The notes: generated from the letters alone by a model not told the origin. DNA of 32,148 nucleotides from Thermohalobaculum sp035513135 (GCA_035513135.1 DATKCQ010000138.1:1-32148), one strand, 5' to 3'. Positions 10,360 to 19,578 are shown, counted from the first letter of the stretch. Translations and numbers: made by a program.

Positions 10360-11499
10360 TCATCCCCGTCGGTAGTTTGGCTTGACGAACGGCATCCGCG
10401 CCACCTCGACGGGCAGGCGCTTGGCCCGGACCTCGGCGAACAGGCGGGTGCCGGGGTCGGTGTGGTCGTACTGCACGTAGCCCATGGCCACAGGGGCGCC
10501 GGCGCTGGGGCCGAAGACGCCCGAGGTGACCTTGCCGATGGGCGCCTCGTCCTCCTCGGCCTGGAACAGCGAGGCGCCGGCACGCACGGGCGCGCGGCCC
10601 TCCGGTTTGAGGCCGACGCGGCGGCGGCGCGGGCCGTGCGCCAGCTCCTCGAAGATGCGCTCGGCGCCGGGGAAGCCGCCGGCGCGGGCGCCGCCCGGCC
10701 GGCGCGCCGCCTGGATCGCCCACTCCAGCGCCGCCTCGACCGGCGAGGTGGTGGTGTCGAGGTCCGCGCCGTAGAGGCAGAGCCCGGCCTCGAGCCTGAG
10801 CGAGTCGCGTGCGCCGAGGCCAACCGGCTCGACCGCCTCGTGCGCCAGCAATGCCCGCGCCACGTCGGCCGCCGTTTCGTCCGCGACCGAGATCTCGAAG
10901 CCGTCCTCGCCGGTGTAGCCCGAGCGCGAGACGATGCAGGCGGCCCCGGCGATCTCGAGCGCGCGCACGTCCATGAAGCGCATCTGCGCACTCGCGGGCG
11001 CCAGCCCCTCCAGCACGCCGGCCGCCGCCGGGCCCTGCAGCGCCAGCAGCGCCCGGCCCGCCAGCTGCTCGAGCTCGCAACCGTTGACCAGGTTCTTGCG
11101 CAGGTGCGCCTCGTCGGCCTCCCTGCAGGCGGCGTTGACCACGAGGAACAGGTGATCGCCCCGGTTCGCCACCATCAGGTCGTCGAGGATGCCGCCCGTG
11201 CCGTTGGTCAACAGCGCATAGCGCTGCCGCCCCTCGCGCAGGCCAACGATGTCCACCGGCACCAGCCGCTCGAGCATCCGCGCCGCCGCGTCCCCGCCCG
11301 AGGGGTCACGCAACGCCAGTTGACCCATGTGGCTGACGTCGAAAAGCCCCGCCTTTTCGCGGGTGTGCAGGTGTTCCTTGAGGATGCCCGCAGCGAAATG
11401 CAGCGGCATCTCGTAGCCGGCGAACCGCACCATGCGCGCGCCCAGCTCGCGGTGCAGCGCGTGGAGCGGTGTGGTCTTCAGGCTCTCGCTCTCCGCCAC
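10360..11499 (-). CDS. gcvT: Glycine cleavage system T protein (aminomethyltransferase)
   Basis: The 379-residue protein transfers the one-carbon unit from GcvH-bound aminomethyl to tetrahydrofolate and releases ammonia. Recognisable blocks are TPLHALHRELGARMVRFAGYEMP, GLFDVSHMGQL, NGTGGILDDLMV (the aspartate pair of the folate site), SRSGYTGEDGFEIS and the C-terminal GKVTSGVFGPS. The start is taken as GTG 11499-11497 because GGGAGGA lies 6 nt upstream; an upstream ATG (11541) would read through that site. It is the first gene of the operon, behind a tandem glycine riboswitch at 11592-11752. Confidence 0.96.
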   Translation of the reverse strand: MAESESLKTTPLHALHRELGARMVRFAGYEMPLHFAAGILKEHLHTREKAGLFDVSHMGQLALRDPSGGDAAARMLERLVPVDIVGLREGRQRYALLTNGTGGILDDLMVANRGDHLFLVVNAACREADEAHLRKNLVNGCELEQLAGRALLALQGPAAAGVLEGLAPASAQMRFMDVRALEIAGAACIVSRSGYTGEDGFEISVADETAADVARALLAHEAVEPVGLGARDSLRLEAGLCLYGADLDTTTSPVEAALEWAIQAARRPGGARAGGFPGAERIFEELAHGPRRRRVGLKPEGRAPVRAGASLFQAEEDEAPIGKVTSGVFGPSAGAPVAMGYVQYDHTDPGTRLFAEVRAKRLPVEVARMPFVKPNYRRG

Positions 11500-11507
11500 G
11501 TCGCGTC

Positions 11508-11532
11508 CTCCCTCGCTGCGCCCGCTCGGGAG
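11508..11532 (-). promoter_or_regulatory. gcvT ribosome-binding site and possible sequestering hairpin
   Basis: On the minus strand the Shine-Dalgarno GGGAG (11512-11508) can pair with CTCCC (11532-11528) over a 15-nt loop. That would hide the gcvT initiation region. Lying between the aptamers and the start codon, it could be the expression platform of the riboswitch. The pairing is visible; the switching role is inference. Confidence 0.4.
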
Positions 11533-11591
11533 TCTGCGCACTCACCGGCTCCGGCGCAAGACATCCCCGGGGGGCCCCCGCTTCGTTCCGC

Positions 11592-11752
11592 GCCCCCTCT
11601 GTCCGTTCGCCTGAGAAAGTTATCCCGTCGGCGGGTGCTGCCGCACCTCTCTCCAGAGTGCCCGTATCCCCCTGGTCCTTTTGCCTGAGAGGTTCCGGGG
11701 CGGTTGCTCTTTCGGCGCCGGCCAACGGGTGATCCGGGCCGGTCTCTCCCGG
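11592..11752 (-). promoter_or_regulatory. Tandem glycine riboswitch
   Basis: Two consecutive glycine aptamers are read on the minus strand. The first (about 11752-11670) has GGGAGAGACC, GCCGAAAGAGCAACCG and the hallmark CCTCTCAGGCAAAAGGAC. The second (about 11660-11592) has CTCTGGAGAGAGG, CCGCCGACGGGATAAC and TTCTCAGGCGAACGGAC, closing with AGAGGGG. The linker is short, as in known cooperative tandems. The leader precedes gcvT, the usual target, where glycine binding turns expression on in characterised cases. About 90 nt separate aptamer two from the gcvT start. Confidence 0.95.
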
Positions 11753-11764
11753 GGGGTGGGGCCA

Positions 11765-11793
11765 AGGTAATGCGGGCCGCGCTCCCGTGGCAA
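11765..11793 (-). promoter_or_regulatory. Promoter of the gcv operon
   Basis: On the minus strand TTGCCA (11793-11788) and TTACCT (11770-11765) are 17 bp apart. The predicted transcript start, near 11757, lies directly before the first aptamer, which supports the assignment. Confidence 0.65.
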
Positions 11794-11884
11794 GCCCGCG
11801 CGAATTCGGCCATGGATCGGCAGGGGGCGGGCGCGTATGCTGTTGTGCAGTGCAACGCGGGCGATTCCGTTCCGGAGGCAGGTC

Positions 11885-12517
11885 ATGGGCAAGGTCATCC
11901 TATTCGCGCAGCAGAAGGGGGGCGCGGGCAAGACCATGCTGCTCACCCAGCTCGCGGTGCACCGCGCCGCCTCCGGCGCGCGCATGGCGCTGATCGACCT
12001 CGATCCGCAGCGCACCACCGCCGCCTGGGTGGCCGAGCGAGGCAAGCGTGGCGGCGCCGGGCGCATCGAGCTGGTCGAGAGCGCCGACTGGCGGGCGCGC
12101 ACCGACATCCGCGACGCGGCGCGCGAGGCGGACCTCGTGTTCGTCGATGCGCCGGGCTCGGCCGACGTGCTGGGGCGCGGGGCCATGCGGGCGGCCGACT
12201 TCGCGCTGATCCCGTGCCAGCCGGCCATGGCCGATGTCTGGGCCAGCACGGCGACGCTGGGCATGGCCCGGCGCGAGGGGCTGGCGCACGCCGTGGTGCT
12301 CAACCGCGTGCCGCCGCGCGGCCGCGCCGCCGAGGAGGCGGTGGCGGCGCTCATGGCCGACGGCGCCCCGGTGCTCGAGCCGCGCATCGGCTCGCGCGCC
12401 GCCTTCGCCGAGGCGTTCGCGCGGGGCGCGGGGGTCACCGAGACGGCGCGGACCTCCAAGGCCGCCGCCGAGATCGCGGCGCTGTCCGAGGCACTCGACG
12501 CCGCGCTCGGCCGCTGA
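11885..12517 (+). CDS. ParA-family ATPase (orphan)
   Basis: The protein has 210 residues. The deviant Walker A motif KGGAGKT (residues 11-17) with signature lysine K11, IDLDPQRT (Walker A') and LVFVDAPGS (Walker B) identify a ParA/MinD-type ATPase, which forms ATP-dependent dimers. GGAGG lies 6 nt before the ATG at 11885. There is no parB-like gene or visible parS cluster nearby, so chromosome partition is unlikely. Single small ParA proteins position other cargo or stay uncharacterised. It is followed 66 bp later by gpt in the same direction and is divergent from the gcv operon. Confidence 0.9.
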   Translation: MGKVILFAQQKGGAGKTMLLTQLAVHRAASGARMALIDLDPQRTTAAWVAERGKRGGAGRIELVESADWRARTDIRDAAREADLVFVDAPGSADVLGRGAMRAADFALIPCQPAMADVWASTATLGMARREGLAHAVVLNRVPPRGRAAEEAVAALMADGAPVLEPRIGSRAAFAEAFARGAGVTETARTSKAAAEIAALSEALDAALGR

Positions 12518-12583
12518 GCGGGATTGCGCGCCCTGCCCCGGCCCGGGTAGACCGGCGGCGGGCGGCTGGCGGGGAGAGACGGG

Positions 12584-13087
12584 ATGAGCGAGAAGCTTCC
12601 TCACGAGAAGGGCTTCCACGTCTCGTGGGAGCAGATCCACCGCGACAGCCGGGCGCTGGCCTGGCGGCTCGACAAGGAGGGACCGGGACCCGAGGGAAGC
12701 TGGCGCTCGATCGTCGCCATCACGCGCGGCGGCATGGTGCCCGCGGCCATCGTCGCGCGCGAGCTCAACGTCCGCCATGTCGACACCATCTGCGTGAAGT
12801 CCTACGACCACCAGAGCCAGGCCGAGGCCACGCTGATCAAGGCGCCCGACCCCTCGATCGGCGACGGCGAGGGGGTGCTGGTGATCGACGATCTGGTGGA
12901 TACCGGGCGCACGCTCGAGATCGTGCGCCGGCTCTACCCCAAGGCGCATTTCGCCACGGTCTACGCCAAGCCCAAGGGCCGGCCGCTGGTGCAGACCTTC
13001 ATCACCGAGGTCAGCCAGGACACCTGGATCTTCTTTCCCTGGGACATGGCGCTGATGTATGTCGAGCCGTTCCGCGGCACCGCCTGA
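12584..13087 (+). CDS. gpt: Xanthine phosphoribosyltransferase
   Basis: The 167-residue type I phosphoribosyltransferase should salvage xanthine and guanine to XMP and GMP using PRPP. The PRPP-binding loop VLVIDDLVDTGRT occupies 98-110. The opening LPHEKGFHVSWEQIHRDSRALAWRL and the late YAKPKGRPLVQTF plus WIFFPWDM are typical of the XGPRT/Gpt group, which binds purine through this C-terminal segment. Length matches the family (about 150-170). A good ribosome-binding site (GGGGAGAGACGGG) precedes the ATG. It is convergent with tamB. Confidence 0.94.
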   Translation: MSEKLPHEKGFHVSWEQIHRDSRALAWRLDKEGPGPEGSWRSIVAITRGGMVPAAIVARELNVRHVDTICVKSYDHQSQAEATLIKAPDPSIGDGEGVLVIDDLVDTGRTLEIVRRLYPKAHFATVYAKPKGRPLVQTFITEVSQDTWIFFPWDMALMYVEPFRGTA

Positions 13088-13128
13088 CGGCTGGACCCTG
13101 CTGACCGCGGCCGCTTTTCCGCCCCGGG

Positions 13129-16100
13129 TCAGAAATCCTTCCTCAGGGTGATGCCGATGTTCGAGCCGCCGTCCTGCTTGATCTCGGTGTCGATGGTGAC
13201 GCCGCTGAAGACCTCGACCTCGACGGTCACCGCGCTGCCCTGCCCACCGAGCCCCTGCCGGGCGCCGATGAAGACGCCCTCCGCGACGTTGCGGCCGACG
13301 GTGACCGCGGCCTCATCCACCGACTCGCCTTCAAAGCGCAGCACGTCGAGCCCGGCCAACTCGCGCAGCGCGTCGATCGGGCCGGCGTCGCCGCCCATCA
13401 GCGTGGCGAGCCCGGCGGCGAGCTGCAACGCCTGGCCCCCGGTCAGCGACTGGCGCGACTGGCCGAACAGCAGGCGCGGCATCACCTCGTCCTCGGGCAG
13501 CGCCGGGCTCGAGGTGAAGCCGAGCTCCGGCTCGGAGGCCCGGCCGGCGACGACGATGCCGCCGCGGATGCCGTGATCCTCGCGCTGGAGATAGACGTCG
13601 AGCACCGGATCGATCGGCCGCTCGCCGTCGAAGGTCACCCGCCCGCGCTCGAGCATGAAGGCCCGGCCGAGGAGCTGGAGCTGGCCGCGCACCCGCTCGA
13701 TCGTCCCCGCGACCACCGGGGCCGCGGAGTCGCCGCTGACGTTCAGCGCCATGCGCCATTCGGAGTCGAGCCCGCGCCCGCGCACGAAGATGTCGCCCGG
13801 CGCCTCGACGGTGAGGTCGAGTCGCATCACGCCCCGGCCGTCGCCGTCGGGCTCGGGCTCGGGCGAGCCCACGAGTCGGATGCCCTCGAGATCGACCACC
13901 TCCGGCGGCGTGGCGTTGACCAGACGCACCTCGGCCTCGTTGACGGTGAGCCGGCCGGTCAGCACGAGCTGGTTGACCGGGCCGACCAGCGCAACCTCGC
14001 CGCTCAGCGACGCGGCGACGTCGTCGCGGCGCACGAGCACGGCGCGCTCGGCGTTGGCAGTGAGATCGAGCGCGGGCGGGCCGTCGCCGAAGCGGATATC
14101 GCCCTGCGCCGTCACCCGCCCCTTGGCGCCGTCGCGGACCTCGAGCGTCACCCCGACCGCCCGGTCCTCGGCGATCCGGGTGGTGAGCGTGAGATCGGTC
14201 AGGATGGTGCCCGCGTCGAGGTTCTGGTACTGCCCGCCGCTCACCTTCGCCCGGCCCGAGACGCGCGGCGCATCCAGCGTGCCGCCGAGCGCGAGGTCGA
14301 TATCGGCGTCGCCGTCGAGCAGGTGGCCCGGCGCCGGCACCAGCGCCCAGAGATCGCCGATCCGCCCGGCCCAGGCGAGCCGGCCTTCCAACACGCCCTG
14401 CGGCGGCACCGCCGGCAGACCCGCGGAGCGCGGCTGCAGCGGCACGGCGAGCTGGGCGCGGAAGGGCTCGCCGAAGCCGCCGCGCAACTCCGAGCGGGCC
14501 TCCAGCCGGGCGCCGTCCCAGTCGGCGTCGAGGTCGATGTCGAGGCTGCGCCCGATCGCCTCGGCCTGCTCGAAGGTGACGCCGCGGGCCTGGGCCGAGA
14601 GCTCGGCTCCGGCAGGGCCCGGGCGGGTGTCGAACACGGCCCTGGCATCGAGCTGGCCGCCGGTGAGCGGCACTCCGGCCAGCCGGCCCACCGCCTCGAG
14701 CGGCAGCCGCTCGAGCGTCAGGTCCCCGGTGAACCCGCCCGGCCGCAGCGCCGCGTCGCCGCGCAGCGTGGCGTCTCCCGGCAAGGCAAGGGAAAGGCCG
14801 GTGGCCTCGACCAGGCCGCCGCCGAGGCGAAACTCGAGCGGGCGCTCGAGCTCGATGCGGTCCGGCCCGATGCCGACCGCGCCGCGTGCGAGAGTGACGA
14901 CCATCGGGACGCCGCTCGCGTCGGCACGGCCGGCAAAGCTGGCGTCGAGCGGCTCCTCGCCGAAGCTGCCGCTCGCCTCGCCGTCGAACTCCAGCGCCGC
15001 GAGCCCGCCGCGCGCGGTCGCTGCGGCCGTCTCGATCCGCACCGCGCCGGTCGCGATGCCCTCGGCGCGGGCCGCGACGTCGAGGCGCGGGGAGCCGAGC
15101 AGGTCCGCGGCGGTCAGCTCGAGCGCCGCCGTGGCCACAGTGACATCGCCGCTGGCGAGCGAACGCCCGGTCAGGTTCGCCGCCAGCCCCTGCTCGCCCG
15201 CATCCGGCGTCAACGTGACATCGCCCGCCATCGACCCGGTCAGCGCCGTGCCGGCGACGCCGCCGAGCGGACCGAGATCGGCGACCGAGACTGCCACGGC
15301 ACCCTCGGCCAGCATCGAGTCGAGATCGATCTCCAGCGCCCCGTCCATTCCGGCCCCGAAGACCTGCGCCTCGAGTTGCGCCAGCGACAGCAGCCGGCCG
15401 TCCAGCCGGAACTCCGTCTCGAGTTGCGCATCGCCGAGCCAGCTCTCGTCCAGCCGCAGCGCCAGGCTTCCTTCGGGCACCGGGTCGAGCGTCACGTCGT
15501 GCTCGAGGCTGGCGGTGCCATAGGACCTGCCCGCGAAGGCGGCGCCGGAAAGTGACGCCTCGCCGGCGATTCGCGGCGTGGCGAAGGGCCCCGCCATCCG
15601 GCCCGTCGCGGCCAGCGCGCCGGCCGCATCGGCGCCGTAGGCCGCGGCCACCGGTGCCAGCTCCGGGGTCTCCAGCCGGTAGTCGAGCGCCAGGGTGCCG
15701 TCCTCGAGCTCCACCGTCCCCGACACCTCGGCCGTCAGCAGCCGCGAGGCCAGGCGGACGGCGGCGAGGTCGAGGCGGCCCCCCTCCATCGCCCCGCGCG
15801 CCGCCAGCCGCGCCTCGCGGGTCAGGTCGGGCGGGATCTCGTCGAGCCTGAGCTCGTCACCGTTCCCCTCGATATCGAAGGTCAGCCGCTCGCCCGCCTG
15901 CGTGACCCGGCCCGAGAGCCCGAGCCGGGCCGCCGCGACCCGGTCCATGGCGAAGCCCTCGAGCGCCGCCGAGAGGTCGGCCTCGATGCGTTCCGCCGCC
16001 AGCGCCACCTCGGCGTCCGCCGTGACGCCACCCTCGGCCGTCACCTCGTAGGCGGCGGCGAGCGGCGCGATGTCCGGCGCGGCGAAGCTCAGCGTCAGGT

Positions 16101-17526
16101 TGCCCGCGGAGGTGGCGAGATCGTAGCGGCCCGCGGCCTCGGCGCTGAAGGCCGTCGCGCCGATCACCGCCCGGTCGAGCGTCAGCACCTCGCCGCTCAG
16201 CACCCCCGCCGCCTCGAGCCGCGCCGGGCCGATCAGTTCGGGGCCGAGGCGGTCGAGGCGCAGCGCCTCGCCGCTTCCGGCGAGCTCGAAGTCAAAGCCT
16301 TCGGCGGTCTGCGCCACCTCGCCGTCGAGCGCCAGCGACCCGGCATCCGCCAGCGCCGTCGCCAACCCGTCGAGCCCCAGCGCGCCCCGGGCGACCAGCG
16401 CGCCCTGAGGCCCGCGCACCCGGCCCTCGAAGGTGAAGTGCTCGAAGGCGACATCCTCGACCAGGTCGCCGAGCGGCGCCAGCGCCTCCAGCGAGACGGC
16501 GAGATCGCTCTCGCCCGGCCCGGTGGCGAGCGCGCCCGAGGCGCTCATGCGCAGCGCCGGCGAGGTCAGCTCGCCGGTCACCACCTCGATCATGCCGTCG
16601 GCCTGCTCGATGATCTCGGCGCGCAGCCGCGCCTGATCGCCCAGCACCGTGCGCAGCTCGGGCTGCAGCTCGGGCCCCGGCGTCACGGTAAAGTCGGCGT
16701 TCACGCTCAGCCGCTCGTCATAGGAGAGCGTGGCGTTGCCGCCGGCCTCGAACACCCGCTCGACCGCCGCGTCGAAGTCGAGCCGCCAGTCCTCCACGGT
16801 GCCGTCCGCCTTGAGCTCGAGCCGCGCCGGGGCGTCGTCCGGGAAGCCGGCGGCGGCCGCCACGATTCCCCCCGGCGCCTCGCTGGCCGTAATGTCCAGC
16901 CGCAGCGTCCCGGCCGAGAAGTCGCGGCGCATCAGCAGGGCGAAGCGACCCTCCACCGCGTCGGTGCGCGCGAGGCTGAGCTCGACCTCCTGCAGATCGC
17001 CCTTGTCGAACGCCCGGCCCTCGGCGTCGAAGCGGATCGCCTGGGGCAGCACGCCCTCGGCGATCGAGGCGCGCTCGATGCGCACCCCCTCGACCACCAC
17101 CGAGATCGGTGCGCGCGGCCAGTCGAAGGGACCGCGCTGCCAGGGCTCCTGCGGCTTCAGCTTGGGCGGCTCGGCGTCCTCGGACGGGGGCCGCGTGACG
17201 TCGAGCCCGATCAGCTCGAGGCGGGTGATCGCCAGCTCCCCCGCCGCCAGCCGGGTCGGCCGCCACTCGAAGGTCAGCCGCTCGAGGCTCAGCCACACCC
17301 CCTCGCCGTCCGAGACCTGCACGCCCAGCAGGCTGGTGGCACCGTCCTCGGAGTCCTCGACGGATTCGGCGATCACCTCGAACGAGCCGGGCGAGCTGAT
17401 CTGGTCGAGCGCCAGCTCGATCAGCCGGTTCTGGATCGACGGCAGCCGGATGAACGCCTCGACCTGCGGAACGGCGAGGCCGGCCAGCAGGGCGGCGAGT
17501 GCCAGGAGAGCCTGGAGGTTGCGCAT
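13129..17526 (-). CDS. tamB: Translocation and assembly module inner-membrane protein TamB
   Basis: This giant protein of 1465 residues has a signal anchor at 3-25 (LQALLALAALLAGLAV), then a long repetitive beta-rich body, and the DUF490/TamB C-terminal domain ending in SNIGITLRKDF with a terminal Phe. The periplasm-spanning beta-groove body is thought to guide substrates or lipids to the outer membrane with TamA. Its ATG (17526-17524) shares one base with the TGA of tamA, so the two are translationally coupled. Length is in the normal range (about 1200-1500). Long antisense frames here are shadows of this gene. Confidence 0.95.
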   Translation of the reverse strand: MRNLQALLALAALLAGLAVPQVEAFIRLPSIQNRLIELALDQISSPGSFEVIAESVEDSEDGATSLLGVQVSDGEGVWLSLERLTFEWRPTRLAAGELAITRLELIGLDVTRPPSEDAEPPKLKPQEPWQRGPFDWPRAPISVVVEGVRIERASIAEGVLPQAIRFDAEGRAFDKGDLQEVELSLARTDAVEGRFALLMRRDFSAGTLRLDITASEAPGGIVAAAAGFPDDAPARLELKADGTVEDWRLDFDAAVERVFEAGGNATLSYDERLSVNADFTVTPGPELQPELRTVLGDQARLRAEIIEQADGMIEVVTGELTSPALRMSASGALATGPGESDLAVSLEALAPLGDLVEDVAFEHFTFEGRVRGPQGALVARGALGLDGLATALADAGSLALDGEVAQTAEGFDFELAGSGEALRLDRLGPELIGPARLEAAGVLSGEVLTLDRAVIGATAFSAEAAGRYDLATSAGNLTLSFAAPDIAPLAAAYEVTAEGGVTADAEVALAAERIEADLSAALEGFAMDRVAAARLGLSGRVTQAGERLTFDIEGNGDELRLDEIPPDLTREARLAARGAMEGGRLDLAAVRLASRLLTAEVSGTVELEDGTLALDYRLETPELAPVAAAYGADAAGALAATGRMAGPFATPRIAGEASLSGAAFAGRSYGTASLEHDVTLDPVPEGSLALRLDESWLGDAQLETEFRLDGRLLSLAQLEAQVFGAGMDGALEIDLDSMLAEGAVAVSVADLGPLGGVAGTALTGSMAGDVTLTPDAGEQGLAANLTGRSLASGDVTVATAALELTAADLLGSPRLDVAARAEGIATGAVRIETAAATARGGLAALEFDGEASGSFGEEPLDASFAGRADASGVPMVVTLARGAVGIGPDRIELERPLEFRLGGGLVEATGLSLALPGDATLRGDAALRPGGFTGDLTLERLPLEAVGRLAGVPLTGGQLDARAVFDTRPGPAGAELSAQARGVTFEQAEAIGRSLDIDLDADWDGARLEARSELRGGFGEPFRAQLAVPLQPRSAGLPAVPPQGVLEGRLAWAGRIGDLWALVPAPGHLLDGDADIDLALGGTLDAPRVSGRAKVSGGQYQNLDAGTILTDLTLTTRIAEDRAVGVTLEVRDGAKGRVTAQGDIRFGDGPPALDLTANAERAVLVRRDDVAASLSGEVALVGPVNQLVLTGRLTVNEAEVRLVNATPPEVVDLEGIRLVGSPEPEPDGDGRGVMRLDLTVEAPGDIFVRGRGLDSEWRMALNVSGDSAAPVVAGTIERVRGQLQLLGRAFMLERGRVTFDGERPIDPVLDVYLQREDHGIRGGIVVAGRASEPELGFTSSPALPEDEVMPRLLFGQSRQSLTGGQALQLAAGLATLMGGDAGPIDALRELAGLDVLRFEGESVDEAAVTVGRNVAEGVFIGARQGLGGQGSAVTVEVEVFSGVTIDTEIKQDGGSNIGITLRKDF

Positions 17527-19373
17527 CAGAAGGCCTGCCCGATCGAGAAATACACCTGGAACGCGTCGTCGGCGCCCCGCGGGTTGAGCGGCACGCCCAC
17601 GTCGAGCCGCACCGGTCCGGCCAGCGTATGGTAGCGCAGGCCGACGCCGGCGGCCACCTGGATGCCCTCGGCGAAATCGGGAAACATTTCGGTCGAGACC
17701 GAGCCGGCCTCGGTGAACACCACCCCGCCGATGTCGTCCCAGATGGGCACGCGCAGCTCGACCCCCGCCTCGAGCGCCGAGCGCCCGCCGACCGGATCGT
17801 TATCCGCGTCGAGCGGGCCGATGAACCGCTCGCGGTAGCCCCGCACCGAGCCACCGCCGCCCGAGTAGAGCCGCCGGGTCGGCGGGATCCTTTCGAGGCC
17901 GGGCGCGAGGATGGTCGCCACGCGCCCGCGCCCTGCCAGCACGTAATCGCGCGCCTCGTCGAGCGGCTGGTAGTAGGAGCCCCGGGCGTCGAGCACCAGG
18001 AACTGGGTGCCCGCGCCCTCGAAGGTGCCGCCGAAGGGCGTGGCGTTGAAGCGGAAGCGGCCGCCCGTGGTGGGGTTCAAGAGATCGTCCGAGCCGTCAT
18101 AGGCGGCGAAGAACGGCACGCCGAGCAGCAGCGCCGTGCCCTCGTCGCCGTCGTCGTCGATCCTGCTCGCCTCGGCCAGCACGCCCAGTCCGCCGCGCCC
18201 GCGCCGGCTGATCTCGCGCTCAAGGCCGGCGAAGGCGGTGACCGAGAGCGCTTCGAACGCCTCGTCGTCCGTGCGGGTGAAGGTGATGTCGCCGACAATG
18301 TCCTGCCCGTGCCTGAGGAACTGCGGCTTGCGCAGGCCGAGGCCGAGGCGCTGCTCGATCAGCCCGGCTTCGGCCTCGGCCCGGAACCGCTCGTTGCGGC
18401 CGAACAGGTTGCGGTGCTCGAAGCTGACCCGGGCGCTGGGGCCGAGGTCGGTGTCGTAGCGCAGGCCGCCGGCGACGGTGCGCGGCAGGCGCTCGTCGGC
18501 GACCACGGTGATCGGCAGCGCTTCCTCGCCGGGTGACGCCTCGGGTAGCCGGACCGAGATGCCGTCGAACAGCTCGGTGGCGAACAGGCGCTGCTGGTAG
18601 GTGCGCAGCTTCTCGGTATCGAAAGTCTCGCCGGGCGCCCAGGGCAGGTAGGTCCGCAGGTAGTCCTCCTCGACCGATTCGACCCCCTCGAAGCTGACCT
18701 CGCCGAAGACATGGGCGCGGCCCGCGGCGATACGGCTGTCGACCACCAGCGTGGCCGCCTCCGGGTCGGCGAGTCCCGAGCGCCCCTGAAAGCCGGCATA
18801 GGCGAAGCCGCGCCGCTTGAGCAGCCCCACCGCCGCCGCCTCGGCCTCGGCGATCGCGGCGGCGCGGGCCTGCTCGCCCACCGGCGAGCCCAGCCCCGCC
18901 GCGTCGAGCGCGGGCGGCGCGATCGGGCCCTCGTGGCTCACCACGAAATCGTGGCGCGTCAGGGTGAAGGCCGGTCCGGGCGCGATGCTGAAGGTCACCC
19001 GGGCCTCCCCCGGTCCGGTCTCCTCGACCGCCGTCTCGACGCTGCCGGCGTAGTAGCCGCGCGAGCGCAGGATCTTCAGCAGCGTCTCGACGTCGTCCTC
19101 CGCCCGGCGGCGCAGGAAGGCGGGACTCGGGGCGCCATCCTCCATGTAGCGCCAGGTGGCGAGCGAGGCCTCGGCCAGCTCGGCGAAGTCGTCGGACGGC
19201 GCGCCCTCGAGCACCGCCTCGTAGTTGACCGTGGTCTCGGGCCGCTCGAACTCGGCCGCGGGAAACAGCTCGCGGTTGCCCGAGCACCCGGCGGCCATGA
19301 CGGCCAGCGCGAGGCAGGCGAACCTCAGCGAGGCGCCGCGCGGGCAGCGCCGGAAGGGCACCGGTGCTTGCAT
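17526..19373 (-). CDS. tamA: Outer-membrane assembly factor TamA (BamA/Omp85 family)
   Basis: The 615-residue protein has an N-terminal signal, POTRA-like repeats (about residues 60-290) and a C-terminal 16-strand barrel. The barrel is marked by SGGGGSVRGYRERF (the VRGY motif of the substrate loop) and ends in QVYFSIGQAF with a terminal Phe. TamA works with TamB in inserting proteins or moving lipid to the outer membrane. GGGAG lies 6 nt before the ATG at 19373. One oddity is that the signal ends in AVMAAGCSG near residue 30, which resembles a lipobox; a lipid-modified Cys is not typical for TamA. Confidence 0.93.
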   Translation of the reverse strand: MQAPVPFRRCPRGASLRFACLALAVMAAGCSGNRELFPAAEFERPETTVNYEAVLEGAPSDDFAELAEASLATWRYMEDGAPSPAFLRRRAEDDVETLLKILRSRGYYAGSVETAVEETGPGEARVTFSIAPGPAFTLTRHDFVVSHEGPIAPPALDAAGLGSPVGEQARAAAIAEAEAAAVGLLKRRGFAYAGFQGRSGLADPEAATLVVDSRIAAGRAHVFGEVSFEGVESVEEDYLRTYLPWAPGETFDTEKLRTYQQRLFATELFDGISVRLPEASPGEEALPITVVADERLPRTVAGGLRYDTDLGPSARVSFEHRNLFGRNERFRAEAEAGLIEQRLGLGLRKPQFLRHGQDIVGDITFTRTDDEAFEALSVTAFAGLEREISRRGRGGLGVLAEASRIDDDGDEGTALLLGVPFFAAYDGSDDLLNPTTGGRFRFNATPFGGTFEGAGTQFLVLDARGSYYQPLDEARDYVLAGRGRVATILAPGLERIPPTRRLYSGGGGSVRGYRERFIGPLDADNDPVGGRSALEAGVELRVPIWDDIGGVVFTEAGSVSTEMFPDFAEGIQVAAGVGLRYHTLAGPVRLDVGVPLNPRGADDAFQVYFSIGQAF

Positions 19374-19508
19374 CGTGCTCCCGTAACGCTCGGCCGCGCA
19401 GATGCCGGCAACCCGCTGGGACTAGGCGAGCCCCCCGGCCGCGTCAAGCCGGATCGCCGGGCCTCGGACCAAGTCATACATCGAATCGTACGCCGGGGCA
19501 GCCGCTCC

Positions 19509-19568
19509 GGATCACGCCCCGGATCACGCCCCGGATCACGCCCCGGCCAATGCCCCGGCCAACGTCCC
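19509..19568. repeat. 12-bp tandem repeat, five units
   Basis: GGATCACGCCCC is repeated three times without change (19509-19520, 19521-19532, 19533-19544) and followed by two diverged units, GGCCAATGCCCC (19545-19556) and GGCCAACGTCCC (19557-19568). The array ends 10 bp from the universal stress protein stop codon, in the gap upstream of tamA. It is not part of any gene. Confidence 0.9.
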
Positions 19569-19578
19569 TTGGCGCGGC

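Noticed and set aside
13573..15555. 660-codon open frame antisense to tamB, and a 622-codon frame beside it
   Set aside because: High-GC shadow of the tamB codons; composition is low-complexity Arg/Ala/Gly/Pro with no recognisable domain.
19509..19568. CRISPR-like array
   Set aside because: Units are only 12 bp and directly adjacent, without spacers; no cas genes in the window.
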